Shown piece by piece: positions 17,382 through 27,091 of a DNA stretch of 64,000 nt (positions within the stretch are counted from its first letter, which is position 1; every line of letters begins with the position of its first letter). The notes under the pieces are model-generated. The model saw only the letters and a list, made by a program, of their open reading frames with translations. It had not been told where the DNA came from and ran no database searches. Position numbers and translations under genes: made by a program. The stretch is from Pelorhabdus rhamnosifermentans (GTDB lineage Bacteria; Bacillota; Negativicutes; UMGS1260), in assembly GCF_018835585.1 (NCBI RefSeq), contig NZ_JAHGVE010000007.1, positions 62,001 to 126,000 on the forward strand. Reading direction: 5' to 3'.

Positions 17382-17501
17382 ATGTTACTGGAAGTTCTCA
17401 AGGACTATATTTTGTTGACAACGGGAGCGATGATCGGAATACTATTCATTTCTTTATGCACTGTTGCAGGCCGGGGAGACCGCTGGCTTGACAAAGAATA
17501 A
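17382..17501 (+). CDS. Small single-helix membrane protein, 39 residues
   Basis: ATG 17382 to TAA 17499-17501 behind an excellent AAAGGGGGG ribosome site. It codes for one hydrophobic helix (about 9-30, ILLTTGAMIGILFISLCTV) and a charged tail. The layout resembles the DUF3789-type small proteins of Firmicutes, but that match is only by eye. It sits between exbD and the gene at 17528. Confidence 0.55.
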   Translation: MLLEVLKDYILLTTGAMIGILFISLCTVAGRGDRWLDKE

Positions 17502-17527
17502 AGCGAGATTGCAAAGGAGAGAAAAGG

Positions 17528-17938
17528 ATGAATCAGGAAATTTTTGCCGACGCGATTAGCGCCATTCATGTAACAGGACAGCTTGTCCGCATCGATTTGA
17601 TGACGGTGCAGCCCCAACTCAAGAGTGACAATGGTCAGCCTGTAGTCGATATTAGCAAACGGATCATTATGCCCTTGGAGGGGTTCATCCAATCCCTCAA
17701 CGTTCAGGACAACCTCGTTACGCAGCTTGTGGCGGCCGGCGTGTTGAAAAAGAAGACCGACTTGGAAAATGAAGTGGCCCAGCCCGACGATTCCCCAGCC
17801 GAGGCAACTGCCGCTTCAGTCGGTGCTGCGGAAGTTGCAGCGGCCCAGCCCGACGATTCCCAAGCCGAGGTAGCTGCCGCTTTAGCTTGTGCTGCGGAAA
17901 ACGAAGCGGCTCCCGCAGTCGAAGCGGTTGGAATCTAA
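17528..17938 (+). CDS. Unknown protein with Ala-rich repeat tail
   Basis: 136 residues, AAAGGAGAGAAAAGG ribosome site. Residues 1-75 look folded (AISAIHVTGQLVRIDLMTVQP...RIIMPLEGFIQSLNVQDNLV), and the pattern vaguely recalls DUF3467-type proteins. Residues 80-136 are low-complexity, alanine- and acid-rich, built from two tandem copies of a 22-residue unit with the core AQPDDS. No signal peptide is visible, so it is probably cytosolic. It is placed between the TonB motor and the secretion genes in what looks like one operon. Function unknown. Confidence 0.65.
   Translation: MNQEIFADAISAIHVTGQLVRIDLMTVQPQLKSDNGQPVVDISKRIIMPLEGFIQSLNVQDNLVTQLVAAGVLKKKTDLENEVAQPDDSPAEATAASVGAAEVAAAQPDDSQAEVAAALACAAENEAAPAVEAVGI
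17776..17907 (+). repeat. Two tandem 66-bp units inside the gene at 17528
   Basis: The segment starting GGCCCAGCCCGACGATTCCC recurs exactly 66 bases later. The rest of the unit is similar but diverged. The unit keeps the frame (22 codons), so copy number could vary without disrupting the gene. Confidence 0.7.
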
Positions 17939-17987
17939 GTAGGATGAACGTTCTATTACTGATAGAGAAAGAAGGAAAATGTACATA

Positions 17988-18437
17988 ATGGTTGATTTAG
18001 AACTAAAAAAGACGACGGGGATGCTGTGGGCGGTGCTGCTGTTATGGGGAATGCTGTGTTGTACGGCCTTCCCGGGACAAGCCCATGCCGCTGAGGCGGC
18101 CGGCATCGGGGTGGTTGATTACGGGTATCTGATCCACCAGCACCCGGACACGCAAAAAGCCAGCGACGCCTTAAAGGCCGAAAGCGAGCAGGTTAATAAA
18201 GAATTTGCTGCCAAAGCGGCCGGTCTCAGCGACAAGGAAAAGCAGGACTTAAGACTCCAGCTCGCCCAGCGGGTGGAATCAAAACGGCAGGAACTGCTGA
18301 AAGGGATTGCCGACAAGATCAATGCGGCCATCAACGAAGTGGCGGCGGAAAAACAACTGACTATTGTCATCAACAAGGACAGCGTATCCTACGGCGGGCT
18401 GGATATTACCCAGGATGTCCTGCAAAAGTTCCGGTAG
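17988..18437 (+). CDS. OmpH/Skp-like periplasmic chaperone
   Basis: About 149 residues. A signal peptide (about 1-34, ending in AHA) precedes GIGVVDYGYLI, a long charged coiled coil (about 55-110) and a C-terminal AAEKQLTIVINKDSVSYGGLDIT strand block. This is the Skp (OmpH) layout, a trimeric holdase for unfolded outer-membrane proteins. It directly precedes the TpsB barrel gene and likely serves the barrel or adhesin. ATG 17979 is too near the GAAGGA site, so 17988 is preferred. Confidence 0.82.
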   Translation: MVDLELKKTTGMLWAVLLLWGMLCCTAFPGQAHAAEAAGIGVVDYGYLIHQHPDTQKASDALKAESEQVNKEFAAKAAGLSDKEKQDLRLQLAQRVESKRQELLKGIADKINAAINEVAAEKQLTIVINKDSVSYGGLDITQDVLQKFR

Positions 18438-18497
18438 CTCTTGCAACTAGCCAGACCGGATTGTCCGAAGCAAGAAAAAGGAAGGGATGATTTTTTT

Positions 18498-20258
18498 ATG
18501 CCTAGAAAACATAGGACGTTATGCTGCGGCAAGGTCAGCCTGGGACTACTGCTGGCGCTGGCCATCGGCTGCGTCCCCCCGGCGCTGGCGGCCGAACCTC
18601 CTGCGGTCCAACGGCCTAACGTTGACGTTAACTCCGGCACCATTAAAAGCAGTTTGGACCAGCAAAAGATTATCGTGCCGCAACAAAACAACGTGGATAT
18701 TGAAGTCAACCGGGAAGAAAAGCCGGCACAGGAACAAGCTCCGGGGCCCAAAGTCAGGGTCAGCGGCTTTCACATTACGGGCCAGACGATTTACACTCCG
18801 GAGCAGCTGCAGGAATTGATCAAGGCTGATGTCGGCCGGGAACTGAGCTTTTCCGAACTGCAGGCCGCGGCCCAATGTATTACCGATTACTTTAACAGAC
18901 AGGGGTATATGGTGGCCAAAGCCTATCTGCCGGCACAAAGCATTCAAGACGGGCTGGTGGAAATCGTGGTTGTTCCCGGCCAATACGGCGGCATTGACAT
19001 TCGCAACCAGTCCCGCCTGTCCCCCCAGACAGTGGCGAATTTGCTCAGCAGCCTCAAGACCGGCGATTATGTAAAAAAAGACGTACTTGAGCGTAATTTG
19101 CTGCTGTTGAGCGATATCCGCGGCGTCAGTGTGAAAGCCACTCTGGCCCCGGGTAAGGACACAGGCAAGACGAATCTGACTGTTGAACTTCATGACAATG
19201 ACGAGGATGCGACAGGCACCTTTTCGCTGGACAATTACGGCAACCGCTACACCGGCCAGGGCGTCGGCAATGTTACGCTGACCATTAATAATCTGAGCGG
19301 TACAGGCGATGTGTTTAACCTGGGGAACAATTATTCCGGCAACGGGTTGAATAACTTCAGCGCCGGCTATACGAACCTGGTCGGCACGCAGGGCGCCCGC
19401 CTGGGTGTCAGTTATTCCACCATGCACTATCAGCTTGGCAAAGAATTTAAGTTGCTTGAAGATACGGGTAAATCCAGGACAGCGAGCATTTTCGGCATCT
19501 ATCCGCTGGTGCGTTCCCGCGACCACAATCTGAACGTCCAACTCCAGTTTGATTATCGCAAGATTACCGACAATGGCTATCTTGGTCTTGAAACGTCGGA
19601 CAAACATGCCGATGTGTGGAGTCTGGGGCTGAATGGCGATAGCCAGGACTCCTCCGGGGCCAACACTTATGACGTCAATGTTTCGTCAGGCCGGCTGGGC
19701 TTTGACGGCGGACGGACGCTGTACGGCAGTACGCCGCAAGACGATGACCAGTGGATCAGCCGGGCATATGGGATTCCCGGTCTGCGGACAGCCGGACGGT
19801 ATACGAAAGTCAACTTTGACTTTAGCCGCTGGCAAAACCTCAATCCCCGCTTGAATTTCTTACTGGAATCCAGCGGCCAATGGGCCAACAAAAACCTGGA
19901 TTCCTCGGAAAAACTGTATCTCGGCGGCGCCAAGGGCGTCAGGGCCTATCCGCAGGGCGAAGCCTCGGGTGATCAGGGCTATCTCGTCCGCGGCGAACTG
20001 CGCTGGAATATGCCGGACCCGGACTTACAGTTGGCGCTTTTTGTCGACAGCGGCCACGTTATGGTGAATAAAAATCCCTTGCCGAAGGCCGGGGATAATG
20101 GTTGCACGCTTTCCGGCGCGGGTCTGGGCGTGATTGCCAGCAGCACTAAAGATTATACTGTGCGCCTGGATTACGCCTGGAAACTCGGCGATCATGCCGT
20201 GACGTCGGAACATGACCGCCGGGGACGCTGGTGGTTGTACGGAATTCAATATTTTTAA
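18498..20258 (+). CDS. TpsB, two-partner secretion outer-membrane transporter (ShlB/FhaC family)
   Basis: 586 residues from ATG 18498. A signal peptide (about 1-30) and a linker precede POTRA domains (about 88-240; VRVSGFHITGQTIYTPEQL starts the first). The rest is a 16-strand barrel domain with the conserved GVRAYPQGEASGDQGY loop near residue 480, the VRGY-type motif of Omp85/TpsB proteins. It ends in an aromatic residue (YGIQYF). TpsB transports the TpsA partner encoded 15 bases downstream. The upstream in-frame extension to 18441 lacks a ribosome site. Confidence 0.92.
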   Translation: MPRKHRTLCCGKVSLGLLLALAIGCVPPALAAEPPAVQRPNVDVNSGTIKSSLDQQKIIVPQQNNVDIEVNREEKPAQEQAPGPKVRVSGFHITGQTIYTPEQLQELIKADVGRELSFSELQAAAQCITDYFNRQGYMVAKAYLPAQSIQDGLVEIVVVPGQYGGIDIRNQSRLSPQTVANLLSSLKTGDYVKKDVLERNLLLLSDIRGVSVKATLAPGKDTGKTNLTVELHDNDEDATGTFSLDNYGNRYTGQGVGNVTLTINNLSGTGDVFNLGNNYSGNGLNNFSAGYTNLVGTQGARLGVSYSTMHYQLGKEFKLLEDTGKSRTASIFGIYPLVRSRDHNLNVQLQFDYRKITDNGYLGLETSDKHADVWSLGLNGDSQDSSGANTYDVNVSSGRLGFDGGRTLYGSTPQDDDQWISRAYGIPGLRTAGRYTKVNFDFSRWQNLNPRLNFLLESSGQWANKNLDSSEKLYLGGAKGVRAYPQGEASGDQGYLVRGELRWNMPDPDLQLALFVDSGHVMVNKNPLPKAGDNGCTLSGAGLGVIASSTKDYTVRLDYAWKLGDHAVTSEHDRRGRWWLYGIQYF

Positions 20259-20273
20259 AGGAGGACAAGGAAT

Positions 20274-23200
20274 ATGCAGAGAAAATGGCGGCGCGACTGG
20301 GATCGCATGAAAGAAACACACAGCGGATACGCAAAAGGAACATCCGCAACAATCGCCAAATATATTCTGCCGCCTTTAATGGCAGCGGGTCTGGTGTTCG
20401 GTTCGCTGGGACTCAGCCAGGCGGCCGGCCTGCCTGATGGCGGCAAAATTACGAGCGGCAGCGGCACGATGAATCAAAGCGGCAATACCCTGGACATTCA
20501 CCAGACAAGCGGCCGGCTGGGCATTGACTGGCAGAGCTTTAGTATTGATAAAGGCAATACGGTCAACTTCTACCAGCCCGGGCGGGATTCCATCGCCCTC
20601 AACCGAGTGCTTGGCAACGATGCTTCCAATATTTACGGGAATCTTAACGCCAACGGCCAGGTATTTTTGTGCAATCCTAACGGCGTGCTGTTCGCCAAAG
20701 GGGCGCAGGTCAATGTCGGCGGATTAGTGGCCTCGACGCTGAATCTGTCTGACAGCGATTTCCAAAACGCTGCGAACAGCCAGTATACCTTTACAGGTAA
20801 TGGCAGCGGTACAGGCACGGTCGTGAACGAAGGCGCTATCACGGCAGCGGACGGCGGCTATGTGGCCTTACTTGGCACCAATGTGGCCAATAATGGTGTC
20901 ATCGTGGCGCAAAAAGGCACGACAGCTTTAGGTGCCGGACAGGCCGTGACCTTGAACTTTAACGGCGACGGCCTGCTGAATCTTGCCGTCAGCCAAGCGG
21001 CGCTCAACGCCAGCGCGGCCAACCATAACCTCATCCAGGCCGACGGCGGACAAGTTATCATGACGGCCAGGGCGGCCAACGCCCTGGCCGGGAGTGTGGT
21101 CAACAACAGCGGCATTATTGAAGCCCGCGGTCTGGAAAACAGGAACGGCGTCATTACCCTTGACGGCGGCACCAGCGGCACTGTGCCAGGCACAGTGACC
21201 AATAGCGGCACCCTCGACGCCTCAGGAAAAGCGGGCGGCCAGACCGGCGGCACAGTCAAGGTGCTGGGCGATAAAGTCGGTTTAACCGGCACAAGCACGA
21301 TTGACGTCTCCGGCGACAAGGGCGGCGGCACGGCGCTTGTCGGCGGCAATTTTCAGGGGAAAGGCCCTGAGCCAAACGCGAGGACGACAACCGTAGCCGC
21401 AGGAGCCAGCATCAACGCCGACGCCATTACCAGCGGCAACGGCGGTAAGGTTGCCGTGTGGTCCGATGATAAAACGGTTTTTAGCGGCACCATTTCCGCC
21501 AGGGGCGGCAGCCAGTCGGGCGACGGCGGTCAGGTCGAAACGTCCGGCCATCACACCCTGACCCTGAGCAAAGACGCGAAAGTAGTCACGACGGCGCCGC
21601 AGGGCCAAGTCGGCAACTGGCTTCTGGATCCTACGGATTATACCATCGGCACGGGGGCTACGGGTGCCAATTACTGGAATAATGTGGATTTGGGCAACTC
21701 GCTGAACAGTACCGGTATTACTGTTCAAACCGCGACAACGGGCAGTGACGCCGGCGACATCACGGTGACGGCTTCTGTATCCTGGTCATCAGCCAACAGT
21801 CTGACGCTTTCCGCCTATCATGACGTCGACGTTTACGGCGATATCCAAAATAGCGGCGGCGCCGCCGTCAAGCTGCGGGCCGACAACACCGGCACAGGCA
21901 GCGGTACCGTTAATTTCACCGACGGCAGCAGCACGGGCCACGTTTTCACCGACGGCGCGGTCAATATCTATTACAACCCGGCAAGCTACGGCGACAGTGC
22001 GACCCAGACCACCTGGGATGCTGCCGCGGGGCTGCTGACAGGCCCCTACGGCGCCTATGTGAACAAGGCCGACGGCATCACCGCGAACAACAAGCTTCGG
22101 TCTTATATGCTTGTCAACGACGTGAATCAATTGCAGAATATCGGCAATAGTAGTACCTCCACTTATAATACTACAGGTGTTTATGCCCTGGGGCGGGACA
22201 TTGACGCCAGCGTCACCCGCACCTGGAACAACGGCCAGGGCTTTGCACCCATCACCGACGGTACGCAAAACAAAGGTTTTACGGGGATTTTCGACGGCGA
22301 CGGGCATACCATCGCCAACCTGTACATCAATAGCACCTTTACCAGCCTATCTACACCGCTCACGGTGGGACTTTTCGCGAAAATCGGCCAAGGCGGTACG
22401 GTTCGCAATCTGAGTCTGACCAATGTTGATATCACAGGCACTAACAAGTATCAGACTGACGAGTACAAGCCTATGGGCAGTAGCGATATCATCGGTTATT
22501 CATGTTATGTGGGCGGCCTGGCCGGGATGGCTGATTCGGCCACCGTCGATAACGTCTCTGTGACAGGCAAGGTGACAGGCAACCAGGCCAGTGCCGTGGG
22601 CGGCCTGGCCGGTCTGGTTTTGGAGAGCCGGATTGGCAGCCACGACAGCGTCGTCAATTCCTCCAGCACGGCGGCAGTCACCGCCAACGGCGTTGGCAAC
22701 CAAACTGCGGTCACCGTCGACGAAGGCAAAGGTATCCGTTACCAATCTATGGCCGGCGGCCAAATTGCGGCCGGCGGCCTGATCGGCGAGCTTGATTACA
22801 ATAGTCTCCTCAATGGCGGGTTCGATAATGTGCTAAACAGCAACGACAGCAACTTTGTGAGGAACAGCTACAGCAGCGGGCCGGTCACAGTCAATTACGC
22901 CGGTTTGGACGGCATCCAGCATGCCACGTTCTTCGCCGGCGGTTTGGTGGGGGTGAACCGGGGCGGCAGCATTGACCAATCCTACAGCACAGGCACGGTA
23001 ACGGTGCATAACAGCGATGCCAAGTCCACTGTATACGCCGGCGGCCTGGTGGGGGCGAGCGGGGACAACGCGTACACTGAGCGCGGCTCGTATGACACCG
23101 TCTGGCTTGATTCCACTTACACAGGGGAAAAAATCTCCAATTCCTACAGCACAGGCAAGGTGAGCTACAGCGGCGATCAGACCCGTGTGGGCGGCTTTGT

Positions 23201-26200
23201 CGGCAGCAACAGCGGCGCCAGCACCATCAGCCAAAGCTTCTGGGACACCGATCGGTCCGGCCAGACCCAAGGCGTCGGCACCAATACCGGGAAAACACTC
23301 CAGCTGACCGGCCTGACAAGCGCCCAGGCGGCGGACCATAAGAGCTACAGCGGCTGGGACTTTGCCAGCACCTGGTTCATGCTCGACGGCTATACCACCC
23401 CGTTCCTGCGCTCCGAATACAGCACAATCATCAGCAATGCCCATCAGCTGCAGCTCATGGCCCTGGACCCGATGGCTAAGTACACGCTGGCGGCCGATCT
23501 CGACCTGCGCGGCTATAACATGGCGCCGGGTGTCGGCTTTGTGCCGATCACCGGCTTCACCGGCAGCTTGGACGGCGGGGGACATACCGTCAGCTACCTG
23601 ACCATCCATGATTACGACGGTGGCGACGCCGTCGGTCTGTTCGGTCATATTGCCGGCGGCGCGGTCCATGACCTCGCTCTGGCCAACGCCACGGTCAGCG
23701 GCACGGCGGCCAATCAGTCGGCCGGCATCCTGGCCGGCGTCAATGACGGCAGCATCTACAACACCTACACAGGCGGCACGGTCAGCGGCAGCGGTAGCGT
23801 CGGCGGTATTGCCGGCAGCAACACGGGCACGCTTACCGCCTCCTTCAGCTCAGCCAAGGTAGCAGGTCCCGCCGCTGCGGCAGGCGGCCTGGTCGGCACC
23901 AATAGCGGCACAGTCAGCGCGAGTTACCTTGATGCTGACAGCAGTGTCAACGGCAGCGCCGGCGGCCCCGTGGCAGGCAGCAATACCGGCACTCTTACCG
24001 CACCCGACTACAGCGACGGCAATTGGGTCAGTTACGGCGGCAACAAGTATCTGGCCTGGACGGTGGCGCCCGACGGCACCGTCGGCCTCTATACGCCGTC
24101 TGAGCTGCAGGCTATCCAAAACTATTTAAGCGGCAGCTACCGGCTGCGGGCCGACCTCGATCTCGCCGGACGCAACTGGACGGCCGTCGGCACCGGCGCC
24201 AATGCTTTTACAGGCAGCCTGGACGGCAGCGGCTACGTCATCAATAACCTGACAATCAGCAATTCGCCTTTGACCGCCATCGGCCTGTTCGGCTACACCC
24301 AGGGCGCCACGCTCAGCAACCTGACGTTGACCAACGTCAACATCGCCGGGGCAGCAGGCAACACTTATGTCGGCGGTCTGGTAGGCTATAGCGAGGGCGG
24401 CACCGTCAGCAACGCAGCGGTGGACGGCACGGTGACGGCAACAGGCGACAACGCCTGCGTCGGCGGTCTGACCGGCGTGAACAGCGGCAGCGGCATTGCC
24501 GCCGCCCGCAGCGCCGTGACGGTCACCGCCGCAGGCACGGGCAGCTATGCCGGCGGCATCGCCGGTCTTAACGCTGCAGGCGGCAGCCTCAGCTCCTCGT
24601 ACAATACCGGCGCGGTTACGGTTACGGGGGCGGGCAGCAATGTCGGCGGTCTGACCGGTCAAAACGACGGCACCATCAACGCCTCCTACAATACCGGCAC
24701 TGTGGCTAGTCGCGGCACGAACAGCGCCGGCAGCTACGCCGGCGGCGTGGCCGGTCGTAACACCGGCGCCATTTCCAACGATTACAACCTCGTGTACAAC
24801 AGCGGTGCGGTCATAACGGAAGGCGACAACAGCGTTGCCGGCGGCATCGTTGGACAAAATACCGGCACAGGCAGCATAGGCACGGATGCATGGGATCTGG
24901 GGCTTTACAATACAGGCCGGGTGACTGCTCAGGGAACGGGCAGCAGCGTGGGCGGCATTGCCGGCGACAACGCCGCGAACGGCGCGATTTTCTCGGCCTA
25001 TAATGAGGCCGTTGTCACCGCCGCGGGCGCGAGCAGCAATGTCGGCGGCATCGCCGGCGTCAACAGCGGCACTATCCAGAGCGCCTACTTCGGCGCCACC
25101 GACAGCGGCCTTGTGGCGCAGGTCGTCAGCAGCGGCGCGAGCAGCAGCGTCGGCGGCATCGCCGGAGTCAACAACGGCAGCATTGCCGATACCAACAGCT
25201 TTGCTTGCATAAGCAGCACCGGCGCGCACAGCAATGTGGGCGGTCTGGTCGGCATGAACAACGGCAGCCTCGCCACCTCTTACGCCTTGGGCGCCGTGCA
25301 GGGCAGCGCGGACAGCAATGTCGGCGGCCTCATCGGCAGCAACACTGCCGGCACCACGGTCGACAGTCTTATTTGGAATCCGGACTCTGCTTTTGCTATC
25401 ACCGATCCCCGCTATTCCTACAAAGTGGGGGTTGGGAGCGGCCCGGACACCGGCACGAAGGCGCTGAGCTACGCTGAGATGCTGGATCCGTCCAACTCCA
25501 ACTGGTCGGCCTTCAGCAACTGGAACACAAAAGCAGGCTATTTTCCCGTCCTCTCCTGGCAGCCTTCCATGATGTACGGACGGGTAGAGGACGGCGGCTC
25601 CGGCGTAACGGTGAACAGATATACTAACGACCGTATCTCAGGCAGCATCGCCCGCTACCAGACTCAGACCTTCGGCGCCGATGGCCTGTACTTTATGAGT
25701 TCGGCGGGAACGGCTCCGCACAACGGCACCGACATCGCAATGTGTCCTTTTCAAGTTATGCTGCTTACGGTAGAGGGTCAGCCTTACAAGGCCAACTCCG
25801 TCTTTCCGGAAATGTCTGATGGAACGTTTTATGACCTGAAGAAAGATACCCTGCTGCTCAGTGTTCCCTTTTGGGATCCGAAAATGTCCGATGCAGCCAT
25901 GACATTTGGTTTTGACTTCAAAAGACTGTTTGCCGACCCAGTCTCAAGCGGAGCAGTGGTGGCGGCACTTGCTGACAACTACTCCGACCTGCTGTTTACT
26001 GTGAAGCTTTACCCCGTCTTTTCAGGCCAGTGGAATGTCCCCGGTGGGTTCTTTCGGAATTTTTATCGGTACGATCTGGATGTAACAGGTAATTTCGCCG
26101 CCAAAAACATCCATTTGTCCAATGATTCTGGTGATGACGGACATGGCCTGTCCTGTACAGTCGGCGGCAGCATTACCACCCATCGGACGGATTATGCCCG

Positions 26201-26984
26201 CGGCGACATCAGTGTGGATAACAGCCAACTGCCGACGAGCATTGAGTCCTACGCCGGCAATAGTATAAATTACCGGACGGATAAGTTGTTGAGTCCAATC
26301 GGGGATGAAACGAAGTATAGCGCCGACGGCGACATCACCATCAACACGTCCGAAAATTTTGCTATCGGTGTCGGCAGCGGCCAGCCGATAATCATAGCCG
26401 GCGGTGACATCACCATCAACAGCGGCGGCTACTTTGTCAACTGGGATGGCCCAAACGCCATCAAGGCCGGCGGCCGCTACCTGATCTACGCCAAGGATAT
26501 GCTGCTTCCCAACTGGCTATCACCGTCAGGTACCTCTGCAAAATACTATGCTACATCCAGCTATCTATCTCAGTTGTTCTATAACACCAAATACCTTGAC
26601 AGTAACTATCAGGGCAACCTGAAGCTTGAATATCTAAATGACAAACTGGTCGCCGATACGCGCGGCGGTCTGCCCGGCTTTGTGCTGTGGGGCACGGCGT
26701 ATGATCCCAATCCGACCTATTCCGGCAGCGGCTTTATCTACACGGCGGACGATCCGACGACGGATGCCGGTATCGCCGCGCGGCTCTGGATGACGCCCGA
26801 TTACTTTGCGACGCAGCAGCGGCGGCAATGGGCCAACGGCGCGGCTCAGGCCGGCGGAAACAACCCCGGTCTGAGCGCGGCGTCTTCCCCGGCCGCCGGA
26901 GCGGTTTCTAACGATGCTCTGTCATTGACTGTCGTCGACGGCGGGGTGGCGCTGCCGCCGGCCGCCGGAAGGTCCGGAAAATAA
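20274..26984 (+). CDS. TpsA, filamentous-haemagglutinin-type adhesin with GLUG repeats
   Basis: 2236 residues. An extended signal region (about 1-52) precedes the TPS secretion domain (about 53-300: LGIDWQSFSIDKGNTVNFYQ, then NPNGVLFAKGAQVNVGGLVA). Residues about 700-1690 hold 20 or more GLUG-like units of the form GG(L/I)(V/A)G.N.GT, a beta-helix repeat. The C-terminal 500 residues are different and end in TVVDGGVALPPAAG. The gene is GC-rich (24541-24600 counts 41 of 60 G+C). TpsA proteins cross the outer membrane through TpsB and act as adhesins or toxins; no toxin domain is recognised here, so an adhesin is favoured. Confidence 0.93.
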   Translation: MQRKWRRDWDRMKETHSGYAKGTSATIAKYILPPLMAAGLVFGSLGLSQAAGLPDGGKITSGSGTMNQSGNTLDIHQTSGRLGIDWQSFSIDKGNTVNFYQPGRDSIALNRVLGNDASNIYGNLNANGQVFLCNPNGVLFAKGAQVNVGGLVASTLNLSDSDFQNAANSQYTFTGNGSGTGTVVNEGAITAADGGYVALLGTNVANNGVIVAQKGTTALGAGQAVTLNFNGDGLLNLAVSQAALNASAANHNLIQADGGQVIMTARAANALAGSVVNNSGIIEARGLENRNGVITLDGGTSGTVPGTVTNSGTLDASGKAGGQTGGTVKVLGDKVGLTGTSTIDVSGDKGGGTALVGGNFQGKGPEPNARTTTVAAGASINADAITSGNGGKVAVWSDDKTVFSGTISARGGSQSGDGGQVETSGHHTLTLSKDAKVVTTAPQGQVGNWLLDPTDYTIGTGATGANYWNNVDLGNSLNSTGITVQTATTGSDAGDITVTASVSWSSANSLTLSAYHDVDVYGDIQNSGGAAVKLRADNTGTGSGTVNFTDGSSTGHVFTDGAVNIYYNPASYGDSATQTTWDAAAGLLTGPYGAYVNKADGITANNKLRSYMLVNDVNQLQNIGNSSTSTYNTTGVYALGRDIDASVTRTWNNGQGFAPITDGTQNKGFTGIFDGDGHTIANLYINSTFTSLSTPLTVGLFAKIGQGGTVRNLSLTNVDITGTNKYQTDEYKPMGSSDIIGYSCYVGGLAGMADSATVDNVSVTGKVTGNQASAVGGLAGLVLESRIGSHDSVVNSSSTAAVTANGVGNQTAVTVDEGKGIRYQSMAGGQIAAGGLIGELDYNSLLNGGFDNVLNSNDSNFVRNSYSSGPVTVNYAGLDGIQHATFFAGGLVGVNRGGSIDQSYSTGTVTVHNSDAKSTVYAGGLVGASGDNAYTERGSYDTVWLDSTYTGEKISNSYSTGKVSYSGDQTRVGGFVGSNSGASTISQSFWDTDRSGQTQGVGTNTGKTLQLTGLTSAQAADHKSYSGWDFASTWFMLDGYTTPFLRSEYSTIISNAHQLQLMALDPMAKYTLAADLDLRGYNMAPGVGFVPITGFTGSLDGGGHTVSYLTIHDYDGGDAVGLFGHIAGGAVHDLALANATVSGTAANQSAGILAGVNDGSIYNTYTGGTVSGSGSVGGIAGSNTGTLTASFSSAKVAGPAAAAGGLVGTNSGTVSASYLDADSSVNGSAGGPVAGSNTGTLTAPDYSDGNWVSYGGNKYLAWTVAPDGTVGLYTPSELQAIQNYLSGSYRLRADLDLAGRNWTAVGTGANAFTGSLDGSGYVINNLTISNSPLTAIGLFGYTQGATLSNLTLTNVNIAGAAGNTYVGGLVGYSEGGTVSNAAVDGTVTATGDNACVGGLTGVNSGSGIAAARSAVTVTAAGTGSYAGGIAGLNAAGGSLSSSYNTGAVTVTGAGSNVGGLTGQNDGTINASYNTGTVASRGTNSAGSYAGGVAGRNTGAISNDYNLVYNSGAVITEGDNSVAGGIVGQNTGTGSIGTDAWDLGLYNTGRVTAQGTGSSVGGIAGDNAANGAIFSAYNEAVVTAAGASSNVGGIAGVNSGTIQSAYFGATDSGLVAQVVSSGASSSVGGIAGVNNGSIADTNSFACISSTGAHSNVGGLVGMNNGSLATSYALGAVQGSADSNVGGLIGSNTAGTTVDSLIWNPDSAFAITDPRYSYKVGVGSGPDTGTKALSYAEMLDPSNSNWSAFSNWNTKAGYFPVLSWQPSMMYGRVEDGGSGVTVNRYTNDRISGSIARYQTQTFGADGLYFMSSAGTAPHNGTDIAMCPFQVMLLTVEGQPYKANSVFPEMSDGTFYDLKKDTLLLSVPFWDPKMSDAAMTFGFDFKRLFADPVSSGAVVAALADNYSDLLFTVKLYPVFSGQWNVPGGFFRNFYRYDLDVTGNFAAKNIHLSNDSGDDGHGLSCTVGGSITTHRTDYARGDISVDNSQLPTSIESYAGNSINYRTDKLLSPIGDETKYSADGDITINTSENFAIGVGSGQPIIIAGGDITINSGGYFVNWDGPNAIKAGGRYLIYAKDMLLPNWLSPSGTSAKYYATSSYLSQLFYNTKYLDSNYQGNLKLEYLNDKLVADTRGGLPGFVLWGTAYDPNPTYSGSGFIYTADDPTTDAGIAARLWMTPDYFATQQRRQWANGAAQAGGNNPGLSAASSPAAGAVSNDALSLTVVDGGVALPPAAGRSGK

Positions 26985-27091
26985 GCCCGGTCACTTCTCA
27001 CCGCACCATAGGGCGCTGAAGTGGCCCTATGGCGCGGGAAGGAAGTGTGCAACACTGCACCTATCTTGTACAAGACCAAAAGGAGGAAGCC

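Noticed and set aside
18546-19607. 353-codon open frame antisense to tpsB
   Set aside because: It is the reverse shadow of a GC-rich gene with clear POTRA and barrel motifs. It lacks a ribosome site and has no recognisable domain.
24126-25229. 367-codon open frame antisense to tpsA, rich in Ala/Asp
   Set aside because: Low-complexity reflection of the GLUG repeat DNA; no start signal and no family.
22500-25400. Short regularly repeated words that might suggest a CRISPR array
   Set aside because: They are in-frame codons of GLUG repeats in a coding gene, with irregular spacing and no cas genes.
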